A DNA stretch of 7,869 nucleotides from the NCBI GenBank assembly GCA_016292295.1, contig JADNEJ010000641.1, positions 1-7,869 of the forward strand. The letters are read 5' to 3'. A program made the translations under genes and the position numbers. How positions within the stretch are numbered: the stretch's first letter is position 1; each line of letters begins with the position of its first letter. The notes beneath the pieces were generated by a model, which was not told the origin of the DNA, searched no databases, and worked only from the letters and a program-made list of their open reading frames with translations. Positions 1 to 5,986 of the stretch are shown piece by piece. Source of the stretch: Candidatus Thiodictyon intracellulare. Its GTDB lineage: Bacteria; Pseudomonadota; Gammaproteobacteria; Chromatiales; Chromatiaceae.

Positions 1-110
1 TTTCGGTCGAAAATCTATGCGATAAGATCAAAAAATTCATCGACTACTTCAATGAAACGATAGCTAAGCCTTTTCGCTGGATATACCAGGGCAAGCCGCT
101 GGCAGCCTAG
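1..110 (+). CDS. IS630-family transposase, C-terminal end (5' part outside window)
   Basis: Reading codons from base 3 gives 35 residues ending in a TAG stop at 108-110. Short segments such as KIKKFIDYFNETIAKPF, then RWIYQGKPL, match the usual end of IS630/Tc1-mariner-like DDE transposases, where a helix rich in Lys and Ile is followed by a Pro-Phe-x-Trp and Gly-Lys-Pro-Leu motif. The catalytic DDE residues would lie upstream and cannot be judged. The fragment is AT-richer than the rest of the window, as expected of a mobile element in a GC-rich host. The element's right inverted repeat should lie within a few dozen bases after the stop, before about 160, but the left end is not in the window so I cannot mark it. 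I also cannot tell whether the element is intact. Confidence 0.8.
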   Translation, partial: SVENLCDKIKKFIDYFNETIAKPFRWIYQGKPLAA

Positions 111-162
111 CCGGAAGTGGTCCGAGCTATTCCATCGCGAGGTACTAGTGATATTAGGTCTT

Positions 163-193
163 TCTTCTCCGTGCCTGCGTGTCTTTGTGAGAG
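163..193 (+). repeat. Short 8-bp-periodic intergenic phrase
   Basis: Between the transposase and the glycosyltransferase, three 8-base units run head to tail: CGTGCCTG (170-177), CGTGTCTT (178-185) and TGTGAGAG (186-193). From memory, similar 'ctccgtg-tctccgtg-cctctgtg' phrases recur in intergenic DNA of many bacteria. It may be transcribed leader sequence of the downstream gene. Its role is unknown. Confidence 0.35.
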
Positions 194-197
194 GATT

Positions 198-203
198 AAG
201 GAG
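198..203 (+). promoter_or_regulatory. Shine-Dalgarno AAGGAG for the GT39 gene
   Basis: AAGGAG lies only 2 bases before the ATG at 206, closer than the usual 5-9. A second purine run, GAGAGGA (189-195), sits about 10 bases upstream of the ATG and may be the functional site. Together they support the start at 206 over the in-frame ATG at 263, which would remove most of the first membrane helix. Confidence 0.45.
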
Positions 204-205
204 CT

Positions 206-1765
206 ATGGGTAAGGACTCTGCCGCTTCTCCCTGGCCGCTCGTCGCCGGGCTGATTCTGGCGATGACCCTGTGGCACCTGGGCACCGCCGCCCTGTTGCC
301 GGTGACCCAGGACGAAGCCTATTACTTCGACTGGGCGCGCAGCCTCTCCTGGGGCTATTTCGACCACCCGCCGGGGGTGGCCGCAGTTGGGATCGGCACC
401 CGGCTCGCCGCCGGCTCTGCCCTGGCCGCGCGTCTGGGTGGACTCCTGGCCGGCACCCTGACCCTGGTCCTGCTCGCCCGCCTCTACTACCACAGCGGGC
501 TGGTCCGCCGCGACGACCTGGGGCTCGCCCTGGTGCTTGCCTTCGGCACCCTCGCGGGACTGGCCGGCGGTCTCCTCACGACCCCGGACACGCCGCTCGC
601 ACTCGCCTGGGCTCTGGCCCTGCACGAGGGGGAGCGCGCCCTGGCCGGCCAGCGGTGGCGCTGGCTCAGCGCGGGACTGGCCACCGGCCTGGGGCTGCTC
701 GGCAAGTATAATATGGTGCTGCTCGGCCCGGTCTTCCTCTGGGCCATCTTGAGGTGCGACCCGCGCGCCCTGCGCACCCCCTGGCCCTGGCTGGGAGGCC
801 TGCTCGCGGTGCTGGTGTTCGCCCCCAACCTGCTGTGGAACCTTGACCACGACTGGCTGACCCTGCGCTTTCAGTTCGGTCACGGCTTCGCCCTGGACCC
901 CGGCGCTCTCGTCGGCCCCAGGGCCGCGTCCGCGGTCATCGAGCACGCGGCACCCGCGTCCTGGTGGGCGCGTGCCGAGGGACTGCTGCGTTATCTCGCG
1001 GACCAACTCGGGCTCTGGGGCCTGATCGCCCCGGCGCTGATCATGCTCGCCGTCACGCGGCTTGGCCGGCAGGCCGATACGGCTGGCACCGGGGCCATCC
1101 TCGCCGCGCACGCGCGCCCCCTGCTCCAGGCCGCTACCCTGTTCCCGCTCGGGTTCTTCGCCCTGGTCGCCTTGGGGAGCGAGGTCCAGGCCAACTGGCC
1201 GGGGGTCTATCTGCTCGCTGCCCCGACGCTCTTGTCCGCACCGCTGCGGGGCCTACGCCGCTGGGTACTGGCCGGCGGCGCCGTCAACCTGTTGCTGGTG
1301 AACCTCTATGTCTACCACGGCGCCACTGCCGCCTTGCCGCTCCCCTACAGCCAGAACCGCATCCTGCGCGAGACCCACGGCTTCCGCGACCTGGCGCGGC
1401 TCATCGCGGGCCTGGACGCCCCCGTCTATGCGGACCGGTACCAACTCACCGCCATGCTGCGCTTCTACCAGGCGGGGCTCGGCATCAGCCAATGGCCCGG
1501 CCTCACCCGCCCGTCCGAGTACCTGCTGGGGCAGATCGCCCCGCGGGTGGACCCTGCGACCCAGACCGGCCCCTTTTGGCTCGTCACCCGCCGCCCGGTC
1601 CCTCCGACCCTGCTCGGTTTCACCAGCGCCGACAGCCGCACCCTCTACGACTGCCCCGGCGCGCCACTCGCCGAGACCGCCGCGCCCCCCTGTGCCAAGC
1701 CGCTGCACGAGTGGCACCTCTGCCGGTTTGAAAAATCGCCTGCTGGACGATTTTTTGAACGATGA
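206..1765 (+). CDS. GT39 / ArnT-like polyprenyl-phosphate-sugar glycosyltransferase, multi-pass membrane protein
   Basis: This 519-residue protein belongs to the PMT_2/ArnT-like GT39 group, inner-membrane enzymes that move a sugar from a polyprenyl-phosphate donor to a lipid, glycan or protein acceptor on the periplasmic side. The first helix (about 10-33) leads into a periplasmic loop with DEAYYFDWA (36-44) and GYFDHPP (50-56). The acidic pair D36-E37 corresponds to the conserved catalytic or metal-binding acid of the family. TTPDTP (125-130), LGKYN (165-169), PNLLWN (207-212) and ANWPG (329-333) are further family landmarks. Hydrophobic helices recur to about residue 370, followed by a C-terminal globular part with NRILRETHGFRDLA. 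The natural family end is probably near WHLCRF (503-508). The last 11 residues (EKSPAGRFFER) are encoded by an AT-rich hairpin. The substrate cannot be read from the sequence, and neighbours give no lipid A or glycan context. The frame is intact. It is apparently a single-gene unit with the IS630 remnant just upstream. Confidence 0.88.
   Translation: MGKDSAASPWPLVAGLILAMTLWHLGTAALLPVTQDEAYYFDWARSLSWGYFDHPPGVAAVGIGTRLAAGSALAARLGGLLAGTLTLVLLARLYYHSGLVRRDDLGLALVLAFGTLAGLAGGLLTTPDTPLALAWALALHEGERALAGQRWRWLSAGLATGLGLLGKYNMVLLGPVFLWAILRCDPRALRTPWPWLGGLLAVLVFAPNLLWNLDHDWLTLRFQFGHGFALDPGALVGPRAASAVIEHAAPASWWARAEGLLRYLADQLGLWGLIAPALIMLAVTRLGRQADTAGTGAILAAHARPLLQAATLFPLGFFALVALGSEVQANWPGVYLLAAPTLLSAPLRGLRRWVLAGGAVNLLLVNLYVYHGATAALPLPYSQNRILRETHGFRDLARLIAGLDAPVYADRYQLTAMLRFYQAGLGISQWPGLTRPSEYLLGQIAPRVDPATQTGPFWLVTRRPVPPTLLGFTSADSRTLYDCPGAPLAETAAPPCAKPLHEWHLCRFEKSPAGRFFER
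1726..1760. terminator. AT-rich hairpin overlapping the GT39 stop region, possible bidirectional terminator
   Basis: Bases 1726-1738 pair with 1748-1760, giving 13 pairs of which two are G-T, around a 9-base loop. The core AAAAATCG/CGATTTTT is perfect. The T-run lies within the stem's 3' arm rather than after a GC stem, so it is not a textbook terminator, but either strand would yield an A/U-rich hairpin between the + strand gene and the convergent minus-strand gene that ends at 1916. The hairpin is coding for the last residues of the GT39 protein. A small mobile palindrome is an alternative. Confidence 0.35.
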
Positions 1766-1915
1766 AGGGGAAGAAAGCCGCAGGAGCGTGGGCGCCGCGA
1801 CTGGCGCCAATTGCGCTCTTGCCCTCGTGAAACCGCTCCAGAGACTACGCAAATTGCGTTTCCGTTCGCTAGTCGAGTACAAGCAGGAATTTGGCCAGCC
1901 GCTCGCGCCCAACCC

Positions 1916-2213
1916 CTACCTGGGTCTCGACAGTTCTCGCACCTTGGCCGCGGCTTCTTCTATCTGCTTCATGAGCATGAAACGCTGCGCTGGGGCGGAA
2001 CTGATCGCCTCTTGCCGGCGCAGGAACTCGAGTTTCTCCGGCCTTGATCATAATTCCGCCCACCTTGTTCAGTCCCGGCGTCGTCACTTCCATGCAGAAC
2101 ATGGTCTTGCGCGCGTAAACCAATATGGGCTGGCCGGCCTTGGGCGGATTTGTGATCAAGGCCCCCGGCCGCCGCGCCAGGGTCGCATAGCGGACCAGAC
2201 GGATTGGCTCCAT
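1916..2213 (-). pseudogene. Unknown-function gene of about 98 codons, interrupted by a +1 frameshift
   Basis: I do not recognise this family. Reading starts at the ATG at 2213, three bases after GGAGG. Sixty residues follow, including IRLVRYATLARRPGALI, GQPILVYARKTMFC and GLNKVGGIMIKAGE. In that frame the downstream codons turn into arginine- and proline-rich nonsense. Skipping one A (complement of 2033) restores a natural-looking sequence of 38 residues with LEFLRRQEAISSAPAQRF and MKQIEEAAAKVREL, ending at a TAG at 1916-1918. The product would be a small soluble protein with a helical, charged C-terminus and no signal peptide. The +1 frame has a TGA just upstream of the join, so the tail is not an independent ORF with its own obvious start. 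One indel, a base-call error or programmed frameshifting could explain it. Two hairpins precede it. It is convergent with the GT39 gene and downstream of the mipA remnant. Confidence 0.5.
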
Positions 2214-2219
2214 GGTCCT

Positions 2220-2244
2220 CCAGGGTCCGCCGTGCGGACCCTGG
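2220..2244. repeat. Perfect 11-bp inverted repeat abutting the start of the unknown gene
   Basis: CCAGGGTCCGC (2220-2230) and GCGGACCCTGG (2234-2244) are perfect reverse complements around a 3-base spacer. On the minus strand the hairpin's 3' arm ends in GG, which forms part of the GGAGG ribosome-binding sequence seven bases from the ATG at 2213. The structure could therefore mask the ribosome-binding site, act as a protein operator, or be a dispersed palindromic repeat. From memory, similar GGTCCGC-type palindromes occur between genes in Proteobacteria. The sequence alone does not decide between these. Confidence 0.75.
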
Positions 2245-2245
2245 T

Positions 2246-2284
2246 CCCCCGATTGCCGGTTGCGGCTGGCACGATGATCGGGGG
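2246..2284. repeat. Second hairpin: CCCCCGAT/ATCGGGGG with an inner stem
   Basis: CCCCCGAT (2246-2253) pairs with ATCGGGGG (2277-2284). Inside it TGCC (2254-2257) pairs with GGCA (2268-2271), leaving a 5-base bulge (2272-2276) and a 10-base loop. It stands one base from the neighbouring 11-bp inverted repeat and four bases from the stop of the mipA remnant (2288-2290). It lacks a following T-run on either strand, so it is a poor intrinsic terminator. It may be part of a structured leader of the minus-strand unknown gene or of a composite palindromic element. Confidence 0.6.
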
Positions 2285-2287
2285 CGC

Positions 2288-2575
2288 CTAAAATGGCCAA
2301 AGTCGAGGGAAGATGCCCCGCACCCCCTCGCGGCTGGCCCGCAGATATTTTCCGCGGTAGGTCACGAAGGGGGTGGGAAAGGCATAGACCCGGGTTTCAT
2401 TGGACCCGGGGTAGTGGGGCAGGTCGGCGGCGAAGTTGAATAGACCCACCTCCCATAGCGGCTCCATAGATGGGGCTTGAACTGGACTGCGAGTCCAATC
2501 CGGCCGTCGCCACCGGGGCGCCGGCGACGACCGCCAGGCAAGTGCGGTGACAAATTGGAACAGTGGGGGTCTCAT
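2288..2575 (-). pseudogene. mipA: MipA/OmpV-family outer-membrane protein, 5' remnant with two shifts in the signal peptide
   Basis: The open frame from the ATG at 2575 has 95 codons and ends at TAG 2288-2290. Residues from about 38 on read EPLWEVGLFNFAADLPHYPG, then SNETRVYAFPTPFVTYRGKY and LRASREGVRGIF. This is the typical start of the mature MipA/OmpV beta-barrel, with its conserved PLWE-G, LPDYPGS-like and YRG-LRA-R-G-RG pattern. Full family members have about 250 residues, so the last two-thirds are missing. After VRGIF the sequence loses family character within six residues. Codons 12-37 look wrong: they give an Arg/Trp/Pro-rich stretch. The same bases read in another frame (2543 down to 2466) give CLAVVAGAPVATAGLDSQSS, an excellent signal-peptide core with an ATA cleavage site. 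Two opposite indels, near 2545 and at 2465, would explain this. Any protein made now would lack an export signal. It diverges from ubiE. Confidence 0.72.
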
Positions 2576-2655
2576 GGGCACGCGCTGGCTCCGGTTATCC
2601 TGTTGAGGGCTCGGTATACGCACCTGACACGGATAAACGCCTCGGAGGGCGGTGG

Positions 2656-2689
2656 GCGAGACTTTAGTCTTGCCCCGGGCGGACAACAA
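2656..2689 (-). promoter_or_regulatory. Candidate mipA promoter with an operator-like palindrome over the -10
   Basis: On the minus strand, TTGTTG (complement of 2684-2689) and TAAAGT (complement of 2661-2666) are separated by 17 bases, resembling a weak sigma-70 promoter that fires towards the mipA remnant. The -10 lies inside an imperfect 18-bp palindrome at 2656-2673, GCGAGACTTTAGTCTTGC, with one mismatched pair. Such a symmetric site over a -10 is a common position for a repressor. No regulator gene is present in the window, so the binding protein is unknown. Confidence 0.35.
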
Positions 2690-2764
2690 GCCCAGGCCCC
2701 GAGCCGGGTGCGGCCCGAGCGCCGCCGCCCTGTCACGCGCCCCCGGGGCGCCCCCGCCATCATG

Positions 2765-2770
2765 TAGAAT
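2765..2770 (+). promoter_or_regulatory. Candidate -10 box TAGAAT upstream of ubiE
   Basis: TAGAAT (5 of 6 to TATAAT) lies 57 bases before the ubiE start and stands out in a very GC-rich stretch. The base positions expected for a -35 (about 2742-2747) read CCCGGG, so there is no recognisable -35. Placement is tentative. It would give a leader of about 50 bases for the ubiE-ubiJ-ubiB transcript. Confidence 0.35.
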
Positions 2771-2827
2771 CGCACCCCAAGATGGGCCCCCGCGACGGGC
2801 CCCGGACACGCGCAGAGTAACGAGGCC

Positions 2828-3577
2828 ATGGCGGAAAAAGAGACGACCCATTTCGGCTACCAGCAGGTACCGGTCGAGGAGAAGGCGGTGCGGGTGCGCG
2901 AGGTCTTCGACTCCGTGGCCTCGCGCTACGACCTCATGAACGACCTGATGTCGCTCGGCATCCACCGGCTCTGGAAGCGCCACGCCATCGCGTTGGCCGG
3001 GGTGCGCCGCGGGCAGCGGGTGCTGGACCTAGCCTCGGGCACCGGAGATCTGGCGGCGCGCTTCGCCGGCATCGTCGGCCCCACCGGGCAGGTAGTGATG
3101 TCGGACATCAACGAGGCCATGCTCTCGCGCGGCCGTGAGCGGCAGCTCGATCAGGGGCGGGTGGGCAACCTGAATTATGCCCTGGCGAACGCCGAGCGTC
3201 TGCCCTTCATCTGCGAGCACTTTGATTGCGTGACCATCGGCTTCGGGCTGCGCAACGTGACCCACAAGGAGTGGGCTATCGCCGAGATGTATCGGGTCCT
3301 GCGCCCCGGCGGGCGCGCCCTGATCCTGGAGTTCTCCCACCCCATGAGCAAGGTCTTCAGCCGCGTCTATGACCTCTATTCCTTCAACGTGCTGCCCATC
3401 CTGGGCCGGTTGGTCACCAACGACGCGGAGAGCTACCGCTACCTGGCCGAGTCCATCCGGATGCACCCGGATCAGGAGAGCCTGCGGACCATGATGGAGG
3501 GGGCCGGGTTCGAGCGCTGCACTTACTTCAACCTGACCGGCGGGGTGGTGGCCATCCATCGGGGGTACAAGCTGTGA
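2828..3577 (+). CDS. ubiE: UbiE, demethylmenaquinone / 2-methoxy-6-polyprenyl-1,4-benzoquinol C-methyltransferase
   Basis: UbiE uses S-adenosylmethionine to methylate a ring carbon of the ubiquinone precursor, and of demethylmenaquinone in organisms that make menaquinone. The 249 residues match the usual length (251 in E. coli) and the frame is intact. The family signature [16 protein letters not shown] spans 34-49. The SAM-binding motif I is [10 protein letters not shown] (65-74), followed by the acidic strand end SDIN (92-95), ANAERLPF (120-127), IGFGLRNVT (137-145), RVLRPGGR (156-163) and the C-terminal [15 protein letters not shown] (234-248). The ATG at 2828 is chosen because it follows a GAGG-like purine run and gives the normal N-terminus. 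It acts in the cytosol, in or near the soluble Ubi complex. It is the first gene of an operon: its TGA overlaps the ATG of ubiJ by one base (TGATG). A MipA remnant is divergent upstream. Confidence 0.97.
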   Translation: MAEKETTHFGYQQVPVEEKAVRVREVFDSVASRYDLMNDLMSLGIHRLWKRHAIALAGVRRGQRVLDLASGTGDLAARFAGIVGPTGQVVMSDINEAMLSRGRERQLDQGRVGNLNYALANAERLPFICEHFDCVTIGFGLRNVTHKEWAIAEMYRVLRPGGRALILEFSHPMSKVFSRVYDLYSFNVLPILGRLVTNDAESYRYLAESIRMHPDQESLRTMMEGAGFERCTYFNLTGGVVAIHRGYKL

Positions 3578-4257
3578 TGAGCGACGACGACACACTGGAC
3601 CAAGGGGCTCGCCCCGCGGCCGGTTTTGTGATTCCCGCGGGCCTGCTGGTCACGATCGAAGGGGCCTTGAACCAGTACATCGCCCTGGACCCGGAAGGCG
3701 CACGCGCTTTCGCGCCCACCTACGGGCACATCATCGCGATTGAGATCGAGGGCCTGGGCGCCCGTCTGACCCTGATCCCCGGGCCCGACCGGGTCCAGGT
3801 CTTCGGTGCCTACGACGCCACCCCGGATTGTCTGATCCGCGGCGCCCCGCTGGCCCTGTTGCGCATGATGACGGCCAAGCGCAAGGAGTTCCAACTGTCC
3901 TCCGGCGCGGTGCAGATCGAGGGCGATGCGGTCGTCGCCAAGGCCTTGAGTGACGCCCTGGCGGGGCTCGACGTGGACTGGGAGGAGCAACTCGCCCGGG
4001 TGCTCGGCGACCCCATCGCCAACCAGATCGGGCGCGCCCTGCGCGCCGCGGGCGACTGGGGCGGGCGTACCTGGGAGACGGCGCGGGCCAAGCTCAAGGA
4101 GTATCTGGAGGAGGAGTCGCGCCTGCTGCCCACGCGCTACGAGGTGGATGAGTTCCTGAGCCAGGTCGACGGCCTGCGCGACGACGTCGAGCGCCTGGCC
4201 ACACGGATTGCGCGGCTCGCGGCCCGCGCGGACGCGGAGCGCAGCAGCCTGCGATGA
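3577..4257 (+). CDS. ubiJ: UbiJ, SCP2-domain accessory factor of ubiquinone biosynthesis
   Basis: UbiJ is a non-catalytic partner that carries the hydrophobic quinone intermediates in the cytosolic Ubi complex and pairs with UbiK. The 226-residue protein (E. coli has 201) has an N-terminal SCP2 lipid-binding domain at about 25-131. This includes [12 protein letters not shown], then [12 protein letters not shown], then the family end of the domain in [16 protein letters not shown] (130-145) and NQIGRALR. A charged helical segment from about 165 to 222, with regularly spaced Leu and Val in [19 protein letters not shown], is a likely coiled coil for partner binding. I choose the ATG at 3577 over the GTG at 3574: it forms a TGATG overlap with ubiE, the usual sign of translational coupling. 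The stop overlaps the ubiB start by 4 bases (ATGA). The N-terminus is about ten residues longer than expected before the domain begins. Confidence 0.93.
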   Translation: MSDDDTLDQGARPAAGFVIPAGLLVTIEGALNQYIALDPEGARAFAPTYGHIIAIEIEGLGARLTLIPGPDRVQVFGAYDATPDCLIRGAPLALLRMMTAKRKEFQLSSGAVQIEGDAVVAKALSDALAGLDVDWEEQLARVLGDPIANQIGRALRAAGDWGGRTWETARAKLKEYLEEESRLLPTRYEVDEFLSQVDGLRDDVERLATRIARLAARADAERSSLR

Positions 4258-5900
4258 TCGGCGCGCGTCAGGCACTGCGCCTGTTTCGAATCAACTGGGT
4301 GCTGCTGCGTCACGGCCTGGACGAGGTCATTCTCGCCACCCACCTGTTCCGCCCCCTGCGCTGGGTCCTTTATCTCACCCCCTGGTACTGGCTGCGCCGT
4401 GATCTGCCCGCCTATCCGGTGCGGGTACGGCTGGTGCTGGAGGATTTAGGGCCGATCTTCGTCAAGTTCGGCCAGATCCTCTCCACCCGCCGCGACCTGC
4501 TCCCCGATGACCTAGCAGTCGAACTGGCCAAGCTTCAGGACCGGGTGCCGCCCTTCCCCGGGGCCCAGGCGCAGGCCTTAATCGAGAAGGCCTGGGGTTG
4601 CCCGGTGGATGAAGTCCTGGACGAGTTCGACCTGCGCCCGCTCGCCTCCGCCTCGGTCGCCCAGGTCCACACTGGGCGGCTCAAGGACAGAACCCAAGTA
4701 GTGGTCAAGGTGCTGCGCCCGGGAATCGAGAAGACCATCCGCCAGGACATTGATCTCCTCTACACCATCGCCCGGATGGCGGAGCGCTACTGGCCGGACG
4801 GCCGGCGCCTGCGCCCGGTGGAGGTGGTACAGGAATACGAAAAGACCATCTTCGACGAGCTGGACCTGCAACGCGAGGCAGCCAACTGCTCGCAACTGCG
4901 GCGCAACTGGCTGCACAGCGAGATGCTCTATATCCCGGAGGTCTACTGGGACTGGACGCGCTCCTCGGTGCTAGTGATGGAGCGCATCTACGGCGCTCCG
5001 GTGGCCGATGTGCCTCGGCTCAAGGCCCAGGGCGTGAGCATGAAACTATTGGGCGAGCGCGGGGTGGAGATTTTCTTCACCCAGGTGTTCCGGGACAACT
5101 TCTTCCACGCCGACATGCACCCGGGCAACATCTTCGTGGAGCCCAGCGGGCGCTACATCGCCGTGGACTTCGGCATCGTCGGCACCCTCACGAGCGACGA
5201 TCAGCGCTATCTGGCCGAGAACCTGCTCGCCTTCTTCGAGCGCGATTACCGCCGAGTGGCTGAACTGCACGTGGAGTCCGGCTGGGTCCCGCCCGGCACC
5301 CGGATCGACGAGTTCGAATCCGCCATCCGCACCGTCTGCGAGCCGATCTTCGAGAAGCCGCTCGCGGAGATCTCATTCGGGCACTTTCTGGTGCGGCTCT
5401 TCCAGACCGCCCGGCGCTTCGACATGGAGGTTCAGCCCCAACTCGTCCTGCTGGAGAAGACACTGCTCAACATCGAGGGCCTGGGGCGGATGCTCTACCC
5501 AGAGCTGGACCTGTGGATAACCGCCAAGCCCTACATGGAGCGGTGGATGCGCGACCAAATCGGCGTCAAGGGCCTGGCCAAGCGCACCCGGCGCAACCTG
5601 CTCACCATCGCCGACCAGTTGCCCGACTTGCCGCTGGTCGTGCACCGCATCCTGCACGCCGCCGACCTGGACGCCCGCCGTACCCTCGCCGCCGCCAAGG
5701 GGACCAACGTTAACCACCGGGGCGAGGAGTCGCGAGTGGGGCTCTCCATCCGCGCCCTGGCTGGAGTCACGCTCGCTGTCTGCGGCACCCTGGTGCTGGT
5801 CCTGGGTCCCGGCCAATGGCTGCCTCCGCAACTGGCTTTGGGGCTGGTAGGAACGTCCTGGTTCGCAAGCGCCTGGCTGCTTTTCTCCACCGGCCGCTGA
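4254..5900 (+). CDS. ubiB: UbiB, ABC1/ADCK/COQ8-family atypical kinase or ATPase of ubiquinone biosynthesis
   Basis: UbiB is a membrane-anchored atypical protein-kinase-like ATPase needed for ubiquinone synthesis. It is thought to help extract or deliver lipid intermediates to the Ubi complex rather than to phosphorylate proteins. The 548 residues match the family (546 in E. coli). The hallmark KxGQ motif is [16 protein letters not shown] (K71, G73, Q74). The Ala-rich nucleotide loop is [10 protein letters not shown] (130-139). The ATP-binding lysine is K152 in VVVKVLRPG, the ExD motif is in [12 protein letters not shown] (E202, D204), the catalytic loop is [10 protein letters not shown] (285-294, D287 and N292), and the DFG motif is VDFGIVG (304-310). 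Two hydrophobic segments at about 498-520 and 524-545 anchor the C-terminus in the inner membrane. All key residues are present. The start overlaps ubiJ in ATGA. It is the last gene of the operon and convergent with the broken purT. Confidence 0.97.
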   Translation: MIGARQALRLFRINWVLLRHGLDEVILATHLFRPLRWVLYLTPWYWLRRDLPAYPVRVRLVLEDLGPIFVKFGQILSTRRDLLPDDLAVELAKLQDRVPPFPGAQAQALIEKAWGCPVDEVLDEFDLRPLASASVAQVHTGRLKDRTQVVVKVLRPGIEKTIRQDIDLLYTIARMAERYWPDGRRLRPVEVVQEYEKTIFDELDLQREAANCSQLRRNWLHSEMLYIPEVYWDWTRSSVLVMERIYGAPVADVPRLKAQGVSMKLLGERGVEIFFTQVFRDNFFHADMHPGNIFVEPSGRYIAVDFGIVGTLTSDDQRYLAENLLAFFERDYRRVAELHVESGWVPPGTRIDEFESAIRTVCEPIFEKPLAEISFGHFLVRLFQTARRFDMEVQPQLVLLEKTLLNIEGLGRMLYPELDLWITAKPYMERWMRDQIGVKGLAKRTRRNLLTIADQLPDLPLVVHRILHAADLDARRTLAAAKGTNVNHRGEESRVGLSIRALAGVTLAVCGTLVLVLGPGQWLPPQLALGLVGTSWFASAWLLFSTGR

Positions 5901-5944
5901 CCGATGGCGGCACTGAGGCTCAAGACGCTCGATGACCTCTGCCA

Positions 5945-5967
5945 CGCGCGCCTAACCCGACCTACGC
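5945..5967. repeat. Partial dispersed repeat phrase between ubiB and purT
   Basis: The 86-base gap between the convergent ends of ubiB and purT holds TAACCCGACCTACG (5953-5966) preceded by CGCGCGCC. On the minus strand this reads CGTAGGTCGGGTTAGGCGCG. From memory it is one half of a palindromic intergenic phrase common in Proteobacteria, whose other half is GTAACCCGAC. Only one half is present here, so it cannot fold into the usual hairpin. I see no intrinsic terminator in this gap. Confidence 0.4.
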
Positions 5968-5986
5968 AATCGCGCGAAACGAGAGA

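Noticed and set aside
141..147. GGTACT near the IS630 end and again at the last six bases of the window, as possible element ends.
   Set aside because: Six bases of identity without flanking similarity is expected by chance.
107..1111. A 334-codon open frame on the minus strand opposite the GT39 gene.
   Set aside because: It is Gln/Gly/Glu-rich low-complexity translation with no motif, antisense to a well-supported membrane protein.
1766..1915. A short + strand reading with LRKLRFRSLVEYKQEFGQPL after the GT39 stop.
   Set aside because: It looks protein-like over a few residues only, has no start codon with a ribosome-binding site, and runs into the unknown minus-strand gene.
1308..2291. A 327-codon + strand open frame running through the GT39 end and the unknown gene.
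   Set aside because: It crosses an established gene in another frame and gives Pro/Arg/Ser-rich translation without motifs.
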